Assembly: GCA_003868215.1 (NCBI GenBank) | Contig: QWDQ01000004.1 | Coordinates: 124,001-188,000, forward strand | DNA from: Pseudophaeomoniella oleicola | Taxonomy: Eukaryota > Ascomycota > Eurotiomycetes > Phaeomoniellales > Phaeomoniellaceae | Direction: 5' to 3' | DNA: 64,000 nt | Part shown: piece after piece, positions 43,632 through 53,801 of the stretch | Position numbering within the stretch: the first letter of the stretch is position 1 | Layout of the letters: the number at the start of each line of letters is the position of its first letter | The notes under the pieces: generated by a model | Seen by the model: only the letters and a program-made list of their open reading frames with translations | The model's database searches: none | Told to the model about the DNA's origin: nothing | Position numbers and translations under genes: made by a program

Positions 43632-45422
43632 ATGTCACCAGAGCTTTCTTCATCCCTTGCTAGCGTCCTGCCTGCTTCCACAAAGTTCAGGATATATCAC
43701 ATCGTAACTGAGCCTACAACCACATCGGCACTCTTCTCGCCTCTGCCAGGAAGTGATCAGGAGCCCACGCAATGTGTCAAGCATCTGCTGTCAATCACAA
43801 GTGCAATAGCGGAAGGAGTGAAAGATGAGGTGATCACATTCGCAGTGGAAATATTCATTTATTCAACGGCTCATCTCACAACTATCTTTGTGTCTAAAGC
43901 AGATTCGACAGGCTATCTCAGCTTAGCAAGAGTGCCAAAAGGGACACCATCTGTAATCAGATCAGTGACGACAGCCTTCCTTCAACACCTCATTGATACG
44001 GAATCCAGGGATCGACGAATACTATTATCCCTCTTTGCACGTTCTCAAAACCAGTACCTTTTCCCTGGAAGCATTGAGGTTTCCGGCAAGCATGTTCTAG
44101 ATGATCGCCAGCTGATAAAATGGTGGTGCCGGACTGCCGATCCGATCTTACGTACATTCAAGAACTCTGAGGACCAAGACGTCGACCTCGACACCCATGC
44201 TCTGACATCTTCGGCGTACCTCGTAGTTCCCGGCTGCGATAAGTATGAGACGCGGTCTTTCTTCCCACCTTCGACACGAATAGATCCACCAGGAAAGCCT
44301 CGATGGCATGCAACACATCCGCTGTACCTTATGGCTGGTGTGGAAGATCCCAAGTCTGCTCCTCCCCCACGATGTCTTGTGCCCAGATTCCCTGATGATC
44401 CAAAGTCACGATTTTTGGATGACCTAGATGATGAGATTCGTCTCGCGGATAGCGTGGATGTTGGAAATGAAGGCAGATGGAAAAGCATTCGAACTCTGGA
44501 ACAGTTTTGGGAAATGATGTCCTATCGTCAAGAATGCTCCGCAGGCAGGCTTGTCGGGTTTCTATGGGTACTTCTGGAACCACAAAAGGTTGCAATCGAG
44601 GCAGAGAAAGCTACCAATGTGACGACTCATCGCAACATCGATGGTACCACCGACCCCGATGCTGCACCACTGCCAAACACTGCTCACCCTTTGACGCCTG
44701 CAGCGTCTTTCCAAGACATCGCACCCGCAACCCCTTACCCTGAAATCGATCATCTTCCTTCTCACCTTGTGTCGCCCTCTTCATCCCCCGCAGCCAATGG
44801 ACAGGTAGGCGAACGTATCGACGTCAAGCCGTCACCCAAGAGCGGCTACATCTTCTCGGTCTCACCTACTGCTATGACCTCCGAAAGTAAGACCTTCTCC
44901 ACGCCTTCACCTGTATCCTCTCCTCTCCTAGTGTCTTACGCAGCCTACGAATCCATCATCTCCCATCTGCTATCCCTCGACTTCTCCACACTTCCCCTCG
45001 CCATCGAGAGTACCCGATCCTTCATCTCCTTCACGAGCTCCAAAGCCGGTCTACCTGAAGAAGCGCGCTGGCAAGGACAAGAAGTCATCGGCACAATGCC
45101 ACCTAGCACCCCTTCCACATCAACACGGACAGATACTACGACACCCGCTGTTACATCCTCTCATTCGAATCCTATCCCCATCAACATGCTCACCGGCATC
45201 ACAAGAAAGAAGCGTAAAGCCACGACGTCAACGCCACCCACCGACGCCGCCGGAAAATCCAATCCATCTCCTAACAGTGACGACCACCCAGAACCCGTAC
45301 TATCCGACCTCCAAAGCAGCACCGGTACCGATCCTTCCATAAAATCTACCCAATCTCAACAACCACCACCAGAAATCACAATGCTGAATCCCGGTTTGAT
45401 CAGAAAGAAAAAAAAGACCTAA
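43632..45422 (+). CDS. rtt109: Histone acetyltransferase Rtt109 (H3K56)
   Basis: A single exon of 596 aa from the ATG at 43632, chosen because the family begins with a short polar segment before KFRIYHIVTEPT. Rtt109 acetylates H3K56, with Asf1 and Vps75 as partners, on new histones during replication and repair. Landmarks are CVKHLLSITSAIAEG, RSQNQYLFPGSIEVSGKHVLDDRQLIKWWCR, the acetyl-CoA and catalytic region with WHATHPLYLMAG, and FWEMMSYRQECSAGRLVGFLW. The C-terminal 230 residues are Pro/Ser/Thr-rich and disordered, interrupted by a conserved YAAYESIISHLLSLDFSTL helix. Basic patches include ITRKKRKA and the terminal MLNPGLIRKKKKT, a nuclear-signal-like ending found in filamentous-fungal orthologues. 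Longer than yeast Rtt109 (436 aa), as usual here. Confidence 0.94.
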   Translation: MSPELSSSLASVLPASTKFRIYHIVTEPTTTSALFSPLPGSDQEPTQCVKHLLSITSAIAEGVKDEVITFAVEIFIYSTAHLTTIFVSKADSTGYLSLARVPKGTPSVIRSVTTAFLQHLIDTESRDRRILLSLFARSQNQYLFPGSIEVSGKHVLDDRQLIKWWCRTADPILRTFKNSEDQDVDLDTHALTSSAYLVVPGCDKYETRSFFPPSTRIDPPGKPRWHATHPLYLMAGVEDPKSAPPPRCLVPRFPDDPKSRFLDDLDDEIRLADSVDVGNEGRWKSIRTLEQFWEMMSYRQECSAGRLVGFLWVLLEPQKVAIEAEKATNVTTHRNIDGTTDPDAAPLPNTAHPLTPAASFQDIAPATPYPEIDHLPSHLVSPSSSPAANGQVGERIDVKPSPKSGYIFSVSPTAMTSESKTFSTPSPVSSPLLVSYAAYESIISHLLSLDFSTLPLAIESTRSFISFTSSKAGLPEEARWQGQEVIGTMPPSTPSTSTRTDTTTPAVTSSHSNPIPINMLTGITRKKRKATTSTPPTDAAGKSNPSPNSDDHPEPVLSDLQSSTGTDPSIKSTQSQQPPPEITMLNPGLIRKKKKT

Positions 45423-46000
45423 TTAGACCTTTTTTCCTTCTCCCTTTTTTCTCTTCCCGTCTTGGTTCCCCTTTACTTGGGATATGAAAAGAAAAAAGGG
45501 AGGAAAAATCAAAGAGCACGGCTTTGAGGTGTTGGTGGAATGAATCCAATTTGGATAGTAAGTAGTGCATACTCACTTTACGAGATCCATAGCAAGCACT
45601 ATAGCCACCACCATATCTTACATACCTGACTTTACATACCAGGTAGGTTAGTAGGTAGGTACGTAAAGGTTCCGAACAACTTCGAGAAAAAATTTGGATG
45701 AATAGATAAGAGAAAACACCAGCAGTACCCAGATACCTAGGTAGTCTTGTGTTGTGATGTGCTTCAGATCCGAATCACCGTCTATTCTCCCATCCTCCAC
45801 AACAAACCGCAGAATCAAGGAGGGAAGAGAGTTGTTGGATTTACAATATATCTACATACTTGAGTACCTGTACAACATAAAATCATCTGATATGATTTGA
45901 CCTAAAATTAATCCCAGAACGACATCATACCCAGGAACAAAACCTTCCCTCCCTCAAGAAAAGACACCTTTATTATTTACTAGAAATGTACCAGACTTAC
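45423..46000. other. Intergenic region between converging 3' ends
   Basis: Contains a cluster of TAGGTA words (45630-45665) and a perfect TACCTAGGTA palindrome (45734-45743). No gene is seen. Confidence 0.65.
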
Positions 46001-47136
46001 TTACCAAACACCACCCTCCCCTTCCTCGCCCGCCGCCTCGCCCACCAAATCCGCATTCACAAACATAACGCCGAGATCCACGAGCGTTTTCCACACCAGG
46101 TTGCGCGTCGAGACGGGCCAGGCGGGGGTGTCCCAGTAGCGGACGCCAATACCCGCACCGCCATTGAAATCTCGAGCGGCCTGGATCTGCGAACGCATGA
46201 GATCGAGTTGCGTTGAGTTGAAGCCGGCGGAACCGAGGGCGGGGAAACCTATGGTATGGAGGAGGGAGTGGGAGGCGGTTAGGGAGGCGTAGGGGGATAG
46301 GGTGGAGGATGGAGATGACGACGACGAGGAGGAAAGGAGGAGGGACAGCGGAGCGTCGTAGAATGTGTCGCGCGGTTGGGTTGGGTCGTTGAAGTAGGTG
46401 AGCGGGGCGTTGCCGGTGGCGATTACGGTCACGGCGCCGCGTGTAATCTTGTTCTTCGGGTCGTAGGTTGTCAGAAAGCCCTCCTGGCGGAGCGGTTCGA
46501 GGGCTTCGAGCACGGCGGGCCAAGTTTCGTCGCCGTCGGTTTTGAGGTCGATGAACAGGTATAGGGTCTGAGTCGAGTCGGTGTCGAAGACGCCGTTCTG
46601 GTTGGGTGAGAGAGAGGAGAAGGGTGTGTTGGGATTCTGGCGGTGGAGGACGTTGAGGAGCGGGGTGATGTATAGGGAGGCGAGGGTGCGGGTCGGTGTG
46701 AGGGCGGAGGGTTCATGGCCGACGTAGAGGGTCGAGTTGATCAGGTAGACGTCTGCTTCGATGGAGATACAGCCGTGCGAAAGAGCAGTATAGAAGGGTA
46801 TATCGCGCCAGTAGTCATTGTGGGAGTGTATTGGTTTCTATTCAGGACGGAAAACACAAGTTAGCCAATTGGTCTCGCAAGAAAAGTATGGTGGATAGAA
46901 AAGCAGTAGAACGAGCAGCGCATTGAATCGTCGGCCCGTACCGGTATTATGTTCCTCGTCAAATCCGTAGGATACGAGTAGCCGTCGCTCCGGTGCGTAT
47001 TCGACAGGATATTCTGCAGAGGTCGTGACGCCGGGTATACATTCTCATCAGTACCGAGGACCACCACAGGCGCAGCGAGAGCGAGAGGCCCGCACAGCGC
47101 CGCAGTGGCAGCCGCAACAAATACGAAAGACCTCAT
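46001..47136 (-). CDS. aim6: AIM6-type GDPD-like protein
   Basis: Two exons: 47136-46942 and 46837-46001, giving 343 aa. The family (altered inheritance of mitochondria 6) has a TIM-barrel like glycerophosphodiester phosphodiesterases; its reaction is not established. Exon 1 starts with a signal or signal-anchor sequence (FVFVAAATAALCGPLALAAP). The 104-nt intron joins RNIIPK to PIHSHNDYWRDIPFYTAL, and HSHNDY is the family's catalytic-His-like motif. HGCISIEADVYL (metal-binding Glu and Asp) and VGHEPSAL follow. LYLFIDLKTDG and FVNADLVG near the end also match. A poly-Ser insertion (LLLSSSSSSSPSS) marks a variable loop. Likely secreted or lumenal. Confidence 0.88.
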
Positions 47137-47685
47137 TCCGGGGGAGATCGGCTTTGCAGGACCTCGAATCAGAAGTGTGGGCGCTCACGGATGGGAAAAG
47201 AGCTTGAAGGAGTAATGTAACGTAGTAGGATTCTAGAAGATGGAAAAGCACATGCTTCGCTTGGAGAGCTTAGGTCGATCAATGCGCAGGAAGTACAAAG
47301 TAGAACAAAGTAGAACGGCCTTGGCTTTCATGCGTCATTCCACGGCCCGGAGTTAAAGGATTCCACTTGAAGGTCGTTGAGGTTCCACTCTGGTCAATTA
47401 AGGTAATTAAGCTATCGGGAACCAACTCGGCCTGATCGGATAACTAACCGGGGCAGCCCGGGGAATGAATGATACGTAGCTTAGGTATAGGTAGGGCTAC
47501 AAGTATGGGTAGGTGACTTGTGGTATCAGGGACATCAACCACGTATGCTGCATCCGTTGCACTCATGATTCACACTCACATTTCGCATCTATGGCATCGC
47601 TATCCACTGTTCTAAAGATTTTACCAAACATTGCTGCTCGTGTCAGTTGTGTCAAGACCAGCTCCTTCGTATATGTCTATCGTTA
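47137..47685. other. Intergenic region
   Basis: Upstream of AIM6 and downstream of glucosidase II. One TAGGTATAGGTAGG word lies near 47483; nothing else is noted. Confidence 0.6.
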
Positions 47686-50624
47686 TCAGAATTCGATCTT
47701 CCAGTCCTTCCCGATGCCCAATCCTGGATCTCGGATGACAGCATAGTTGGCTTTCCCTTTGATTCCCTTTGTGATTGACAGAGCCGCCTTCTGGCCACCT
47801 TTGGCTCCAGCTTCGACAACCAGCGCTTCCGACCTGTCTTGCCAGGACTCGGGTGCATTGACGATAACAACTCTCTCAATCCTGACCTTGTCCATAGTCT
47901 TCAGGTAAGAAGATGTCTTGGACCCGTGTTTCGACTTGGACAGCGAAGTAGATGTGAGAGCTGAGTTTTCGAACGTGAAGTTACGGTGGATAAATGCTCC
48001 GGACTCGTAATCATACGTCTCCCCATCATCAACATACAACTCTCCTGTTGCAGTGCCAGCTTCGTCGAGAACTACCACCAGAGTATATGGGTCGTAACGC
48101 ATAAGACCTGATGACTTTCTCGGTCTGTCCTTTCGGGGAATCACATGTCCTGCTTGCATCAATACAGGAATCTTTTCCAATGGCGCTGGAACGGTGTGCT
48201 GCTTGCCAGCGCCGTGGTAGACCGTGTAGTCAAAGTAATCAAAATATGGCTTGTCATCAGAGACATAAATGTCAACGCTGGTAGCACCTTCAGATGTGAC
48301 TGGCTTGACAAGAAGACCAGTCGATCCCAGGTAGAATTGATCATCAATGGCAAACCCTGCTTCATCCTCGGGATGAACGTAAAATTGGGGTCTAAGGATG
48401 GGGGATCCATCCACAGAGGCGGTATGGAACGCAGTGTACCATGCAGGTAAAAGTGAGTACCTCAGACGGATAGCCTGAGTCATGATGCCGGTGTAAGGCT
48501 CACCAAGCAGATATGGCTCGCGACGACGAGCATCAATATGAGCATGGCCTCTGAAGAACGGATAGAAAGCTCCAGCTTGGTACCAGCGAGTTTGCAATTC
48601 CTTCGAAGGGTTCCCAAAGAAACCACCAACATCAGCACCAGCGAAGGGGAAGCCACTGATACCCTGGTTGAGGATCATGGGAATGGATGCTTCAAGGTGA
48701 TCCCACACCGCTTGATTATCGCCAGTCCACATGGCCCCCAAACGCTGTGTCCCTGAATAGAACGATCGCGTCAGCACGAACGGTCGTTTGGGCGTTTTCC
48801 CATCACGTGCGAGAAGAGCTTGGTATGTGGCGTTCATAAAGGTCATGCCGTTGACATTGTGAACATCTCGGTGCTCCCAATTGCCATAATGCAGATTATC
48901 TTTGGGCATGGTCGTCTCAGGACCGTTGAATACGGAGGGCTCGTTCATATCGTTCCAGATAAAGGTATTCTTCATCGTCCCTTTGAATGCATTGTAGGGA
49001 AATAGTGAGATCCACCATTTGATCGCTGTAGGATTAAAGCAATCGACCCAATGGGAAGAGCCAGGCCAGCACCAACCCTCATATGTATTACCATCTTTGT
49101 TTTTCGCCGCGAGGTCCTTAGACTTGAGTTCTTCGACTACTGGATAGTTGCCGGTATTCTTGATATGAGGGTCAATGATGACAACAAGCTTTCGGTCACT
49201 CTCGTCAAGCTGTTCACCCATTGACAATGGTGCCGGGAACGTTGTTGGGTCAAAAGTGAAGTATTTCTTCTCTTCGGTGTATTCAATGTCAAGCCAAATG
49301 ACGTCATAAGGAATCTTGTGCTCGTCGAATTTGCGGTCGACATCCTTGACGTCTTCGTCAGAAACGTAGTTCCATCTACATTGATGGTAGGCAATGGCAA
49401 AGGTCTGAGGTAATTGCGTGTACCCCGTTAGCTCGCCATACTTGGCCGTCAACTCTGAGGGCTTCTTTCCCAGGAAAACAAAAATGTCCAAGATACCTGA
49501 CTCGGAGATCCAGTGAGTCTGGGTATCAACTTTGTCTCCGCCGAGACCAAGTGCCATGGGGTTGGTATGTTGCTTCTTCTTCTGGATATCAATCCATGTT
49601 TCGGCAGCATTCAGCCAAAAAATGCCGGCGGTAGAGTCTTTACGGTGAGCCTGCATGAACGGTATGGACCCATAGAGCGTCATGGGGCTGTTGAGTATGT
49701 ATTCGAACACATCGGCATTGTACAACCTGTACGGTTCAGTGAACTCGCCGTCGCCACCTTTCGTTTGACGAAGTGACAGTGGCCCGGTATGTTCTGGAAT
49801 GCCATAGACATGTTCGTAGTTGGAGAAAGTGACGTCCAAGGCGACACTTTCGGGTCCTCGTGGTTTGCTGTCAGTATTACCGCCGAATGACTCTTCCCAC
49901 CAGGTACTTTCGTCCTCGGTTGCTTCCTCTCCTTCTGCTCTTTCAACCTTGGGTCTCCAATGCTCGACGTTCAGGAACCCTCTGTCATTGATTTTGATGT
50001 GTTTTTCACCATCCTTCTTGAATTCGATGCCAAAAGGCGCATGGCGCACAACTGTTTCCCATGAATTATCCGGTCCATACTTGATAGTTGTATATCCTGG
50101 AGTCTCCTGAGACAAGACGACGTCCTTTTGAGGGTCCAGTCCCCCAACGAGTGCCCACTTCGAAGCTTCATTATATCGTTCCTTTCTCGCCTTGCTATCA
50201 TGGCGTAGCTCGATTTCGCCTTTCTGGCGCTTCTCTTCATCGATGGTGACCCGCACCACACCGGATTTGAGGAAGGAAAGTTGAAGAGGGAGCTTGACGA
50301 CTTCGTCACCGACCGTCTTGTGGACATATCCGGCAACAACTCCATCCTTCAACTTCAGGGATGCTCCGTCAACAACATAAGGTGACAGGTAAGGATCACC
50401 CTTTGCTGTCACAGAGTCTGCATACTGCCGATTTCTTTTGCAAAAGCCGGATTGGTCGCATTTCTTGAAGGTCTCATGCTTGACCGAGACTGTTGGTAGG
50501 TCAGTAGAAGAACGCAGCGAATCATGGAAAATGTATGCGCACCTGCCGGTAGAATAAACAATGACATAAACGATATAATGACAAGGAAGATGGCCCACTT
50601 GGACCTTGAGAACATGACTGCCAT
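47686..50624 (-). CDS. gls2: ER glucosidase II alpha subunit (GH31)
   Basis: Two exons: 50624-50543 and 50489-47686, giving 961 aa. It trims the two inner alpha-1,3-glucoses from N-glycans in the ER during calnexin-cycle quality control. Exon 1 encodes an uncleaved-type signal (WAIFLVIISFMSLFILPAG) and joins to VSVKHETFKKCDQSGFCKRN, the Cys-containing start of mature family members. GH31 motifs are VIWLDIEYTEEKKYFTFD, WNDMNEPSVF (nucleophile Asp about 541) and WTGDNQAVWDHL (acid/base Asp about 618). FPFAGADVGGFFG and PFFRGHAHIDARRREPYL follow. No HDEL is present; the catalytic subunit is normally held in the ER by its beta subunit. Length fits fungal ROT2/GLS2 orthologues. Confidence 0.94.
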
Positions 50625-51171
50625 ATTGGCAGGGGTGAAGCTCAATTCGATGAGGATGTCGACGTCGAGCTTGCAAGTTCTCAGGAACAGCAACTGACCG
50701 ACCTGGCCTGAGACAATAAATCCAGGGCCTTTCAAGGGGTCTACATTAGCTGTATGCTCCGATAGGCTCGCTATCAGACATTAGACTCGAAAGTCTTGGC
50801 CCCGGTCGTTCTAGTTAGGGATAATAATTACACTGTACAGGTAAGCGTACCTTACGATAGGCGTAGAGGATTAACGAGAGACCCCTCCAACCGTTAATAA
50901 TACCGTAACAATTGGGTATGGTGTCCGTCAGATTTCACTCACCGCCACCGCAAACAACATCTCTGACACCAAACAAGAGACGAGGGGCAGAAAATTAGTT
51001 CGGGCGCAACAGCTTCTCCCCCCCACTATTTTCATAGGAGGGTTCGAAACGCCAGTTTATCTTTCCATTGATTCAATCCTTTCCCCTTCTCAAATATTCC
51101 CAGTCAAACCTCATATCAACTGTCTCCCTACACAGCTACCTCATACCAACTCACCTTCGAGTTCTCTCAAG
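50625..51171. promoter_or_regulatory. Bidirectional promoter region, glucosidase II alpha / NDP kinase
   Basis: A 547-base region between the ATGs of two diverging housekeeping genes. The NDP kinase side (51020-51170) is strongly pyrimidine-rich with TCTCAAG before the ATG, typical of highly expressed fungal genes. No TATA box is obvious. Confidence 0.5.
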
Positions 51172-51752
51172 ATGTCTGCCTCAGAGCAAACGTGAGTCTA
51201 CTCAATTTTCCCCACAAAGGTCTTCCTCTGCGGCGGTCAAGCTGACTATAGCCCAACAGCTTCATTGCTGTCAAGCCCGATGGTGTCCAACGTGGCCTCG
51301 TTGGCGATATCATCTCTCGCTTTGAGAAGCGTGGATACAAGCTTGCTGCCATCAAACTTGTCTCCCCACCCAAGGAGCACTTGGAAAAGCACTATGCCGA
51401 TCTCTCCGATAAGCCTTTCTTCAAGGGTCTCGTTGCTTGTACGTCTGTTACAGTCCTTCTCTTTACTTCCGCTAATCTTCAACTAGACATGTTGAGCGGC
51501 CCTATCGCTGCTATGGTTTGGGAAGGTCGTGATGCTGTCAAGACTGGTCGTCAAATCCTCGGCGCCACCAACCCTCTCGCCTCTGCCCCCGGTACCATCC
51601 GTGGTGACTACGCCATTGATGTTGGTCGCAACGTATGCCACGGTTCCGACAGCGTCGAGAACGCTAAGAAGGAAATTGCTTTGTGGTTCAAGCCCGAGGA
51701 GGTTCTCAGCTGGAAGAGCGCCCAATTCGATTGGGTCTACGAGAAGCCATAG
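51172..51752 (+). CDS. ndk1: Nucleoside diphosphate kinase
   Basis: Three exons: 51172-51191, 51260-51438 and 51487-51752, giving 154 aa. It passes the gamma phosphate from ATP to other nucleoside diphosphates through a phospho-His. Motifs are [48 protein letters not shown] and [18 protein letters not shown], with the catalytic His at 118, exactly the usual position. The end [10 protein letters not shown] is the standard eukaryotic C-terminus. The first short exon (MSASEQT) and the intron inside GLVAY are common in ascomycetes. Codon choice is strongly biased to C-ending codons, consistent with high expression. Confidence 0.96.
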
Positions 51753-51966
51753 ATGGCTGGCATAACGGCTGAAAAAGATGGACTCCTCTACGACAATATA
51801 TAGGAGAGGTCATTTGATGCGCGATGGTTCCATGATGGATAGATAGGAATTGGGGTTACGACTAAAACCTTGCAAACTTAAGAAATTTTTACATCAATTG
51901 AAGACCGCCCAAGGCGGGTTGGTACAATGGTTCATGACTCCTTGTCCATTCTTAGATTCTCTGATA

Positions 51967-52713
51967 TCAAGAGCCTGTCCCTGAGCTCCGTCCTCCACCA
52001 CTTACCGCATTCGTCCCGGCTGCTGGGGAAGGTGTCGCTGGCTTTCTCCTAAATAATCGACCAATAGGTAGTACCACGACCCTTGCAAAACGCTCAGCCC
52101 ACCAGACACTGACCGTCAATCTCAACGGCAGCAAGACTTTCACAACAGCCCATGCCGTTGCAAATTCAATAACAACCCTGGTCCCAACCTCACCTGTCCC
52201 AAACCATTTTCCCGCCTTTTGTTTCAGCCCGTTCTTTTCTTGCTCTTCGGTCCTCCCTTCCTTGACTTTTCTTTCAGCCTCGCTTTCAGCCTCGTCACTT
52301 ATCCATCCTTTCCGTCTGAAGTACCTGCCAAACATTTCCACGCCCTTGAGCACCCACACCCCTTCGGAGAAAAATGGAGGTAGCCATTGAGTGTAGTGAA
52401 ATAACCCGGCCAGAAGGAAGAGAGGAACTACAGCAGTGAGTTCATGCAGAATTAAGAAGGCGGTGATAGTTGAGAGCGGCGCATTGCGTAAAGGTGACAA
52501 GATACGATTGTTAAGAGGTCGAAAGAAGCGCGACTTCGTCAGGCGGGCAAGCCGCGGGTTATTGGGTGCCGCAGGTGTTTCTGGTTTAGGTGGTTGTGCA
52601 GGGTTTGCATAAGGACGGCAGGTTCCCGACTGTCTTAGTATAGGTCTTGCGACAAAGTTCGGTCCCCTTCTGAAAGAGCGCATGACTCTGTATGGTAGAT
52701 GATGCATCTGCAT
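51967..52713 (-). CDS. DUF1279/FAM210-like mitochondrial membrane protein
   Basis: A single exon of 248 aa from the ATG at 52713; nearby ATGs at 52707 and 52683 are alternatives. The N-terminus (YRVMRSFRRGPNFVARPILR) is rich in Arg and lacks acids, like a mitochondrial presequence. Two membrane segments follow: PLSTITAFLILHELTAVVPL with FLLAGLFHY, and a later EFATAWAVVKVLLPLRLTVSV. The latter resembles the AYAxHKxxxPxRI signature of the DUF1279/FAM210 family, which has roles in mitochondrial translation or respiratory-complex upkeep. Between them is a charged helical region. Assignment to DUF1279 is from motif resemblance only; function in this fungus is unknown. Confidence 0.72.
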   Translation of the reverse strand: MQMHHLPYRVMRSFRRGPNFVARPILRQSGTCRPYANPAQPPKPETPAAPNNPRLARLTKSRFFRPLNNRILSPLRNAPLSTITAFLILHELTAVVPLFLLAGLFHYTQWLPPFFSEGVWVLKGVEMFGRYFRRKGWISDEAESEAERKVKEGRTEEQEKNGLKQKAGKWFGTGEVGTRVVIEFATAWAVVKVLLPLRLTVSVWWAERFARVVVLPIGRLFRRKPATPSPAAGTNAVSGGGRSSGTGS

Positions 52714-53801
52714 TTGTGGCTGGCTCTCAATAGGGAGCTGCTGGTGTGGCGATCTAGACACACCCCCTCAGATGAGGCCTAGGACCTGATAGGTGCTCAG
52801 TAATGTGTCATAGCAGCACGCCTCGTTCGCGCACCATAACTAGGCACATAATTGAAGGAATCTGGTGGGCAAGTCAGGATAATGCATGCAACGAAAGTTC
52901 CAGGGCAGCTGTGCGTGGAATTAGATGAACCAGATATACGGGTCTCTCACATACAGGACTGTACAGTAACATCTTGGCGGGGAATGGAACAAAACCACAA
53001 CATTCAATCTCACTACCTTAGTATCATGAGAACTTTTGTCATGTCTCAACCTCATCCAGCCACAAAAATGAGCATGTCTCAGCTGTTTATCTGGCGGCGT
53101 GTGACGCTACGTAGACAGAGTGAGCAACGTGTCTAGGATGTAGGCACTGATGTGGACTTCATTCTCCGCGCGTATTTGCGGCCACATCAGCGACCTTGGA
53201 AACTCATGTATTACAGCCTCGTTGAGGACATGTGCTGTTCATAGGTGACACTGACAGAGCTTACCTCAAGCTGATGGAGTATACGATCTTTCACGTGGAA
53301 CAAGAGATTAGCGCTTCCGCGAGGGGAGACTGCGAGTTGAGATTTCCATCGTACTTATGTAGTAAATGCCTAGGTCGGTACTAATACAAGGGGTTGATGA
53401 TCTAGGCATCTACATCAATATACCAGGCATAAAGGCTTGAAGTCACTGGTGAAGCATAGGCAGGTTGTCTGGCTAACGATTAGACGGCGCAGCCTAGCTT
53501 CACTTTCGAACATGTGTACTGGTAACAACGAATAACAATCTCGTGTCCTTTAACTACAGTACCTATTCTCTCTTTATCAATTTCACTTGTCAACATTCAC
53601 CACCTTTTTTGTTCCCTTCATTCCACGTTATCTTGACATATTCTCTGCCAACATTGTCAGTTCTCCCTTCTCATATTCTTTTGCTTCTGTTGCTACCTTC
53701 TTGGCTTGCGGTTCTGAGGCCACTCTGCTGCAACGACGTAGACTGCTCATCAGCGCACAGGCTGTCAGAGCGGCGCCGTCGGCCCTCTTCAAAATCAAGC
53801 C
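52714..53801. other. Divergent intergenic region
   Basis: Lies between the diverging starts of the DUF1279-like gene and the giant DUF6606 gene. One CCTAGGTCGGTAC word occurs near 53370. Open frames at 52852-53136 and 53543-53890 show no domains; the second overlaps the likely 5' leader of the giant gene. No gene is supported. Confidence 0.55.

Noticed and set aside
45954-46523. Minus-strand Arg/Pro-rich 189-codon frame
   Set aside because: Out-of-frame shadow of AIM6, which has signal, HSHNDY and metal-site motifs.
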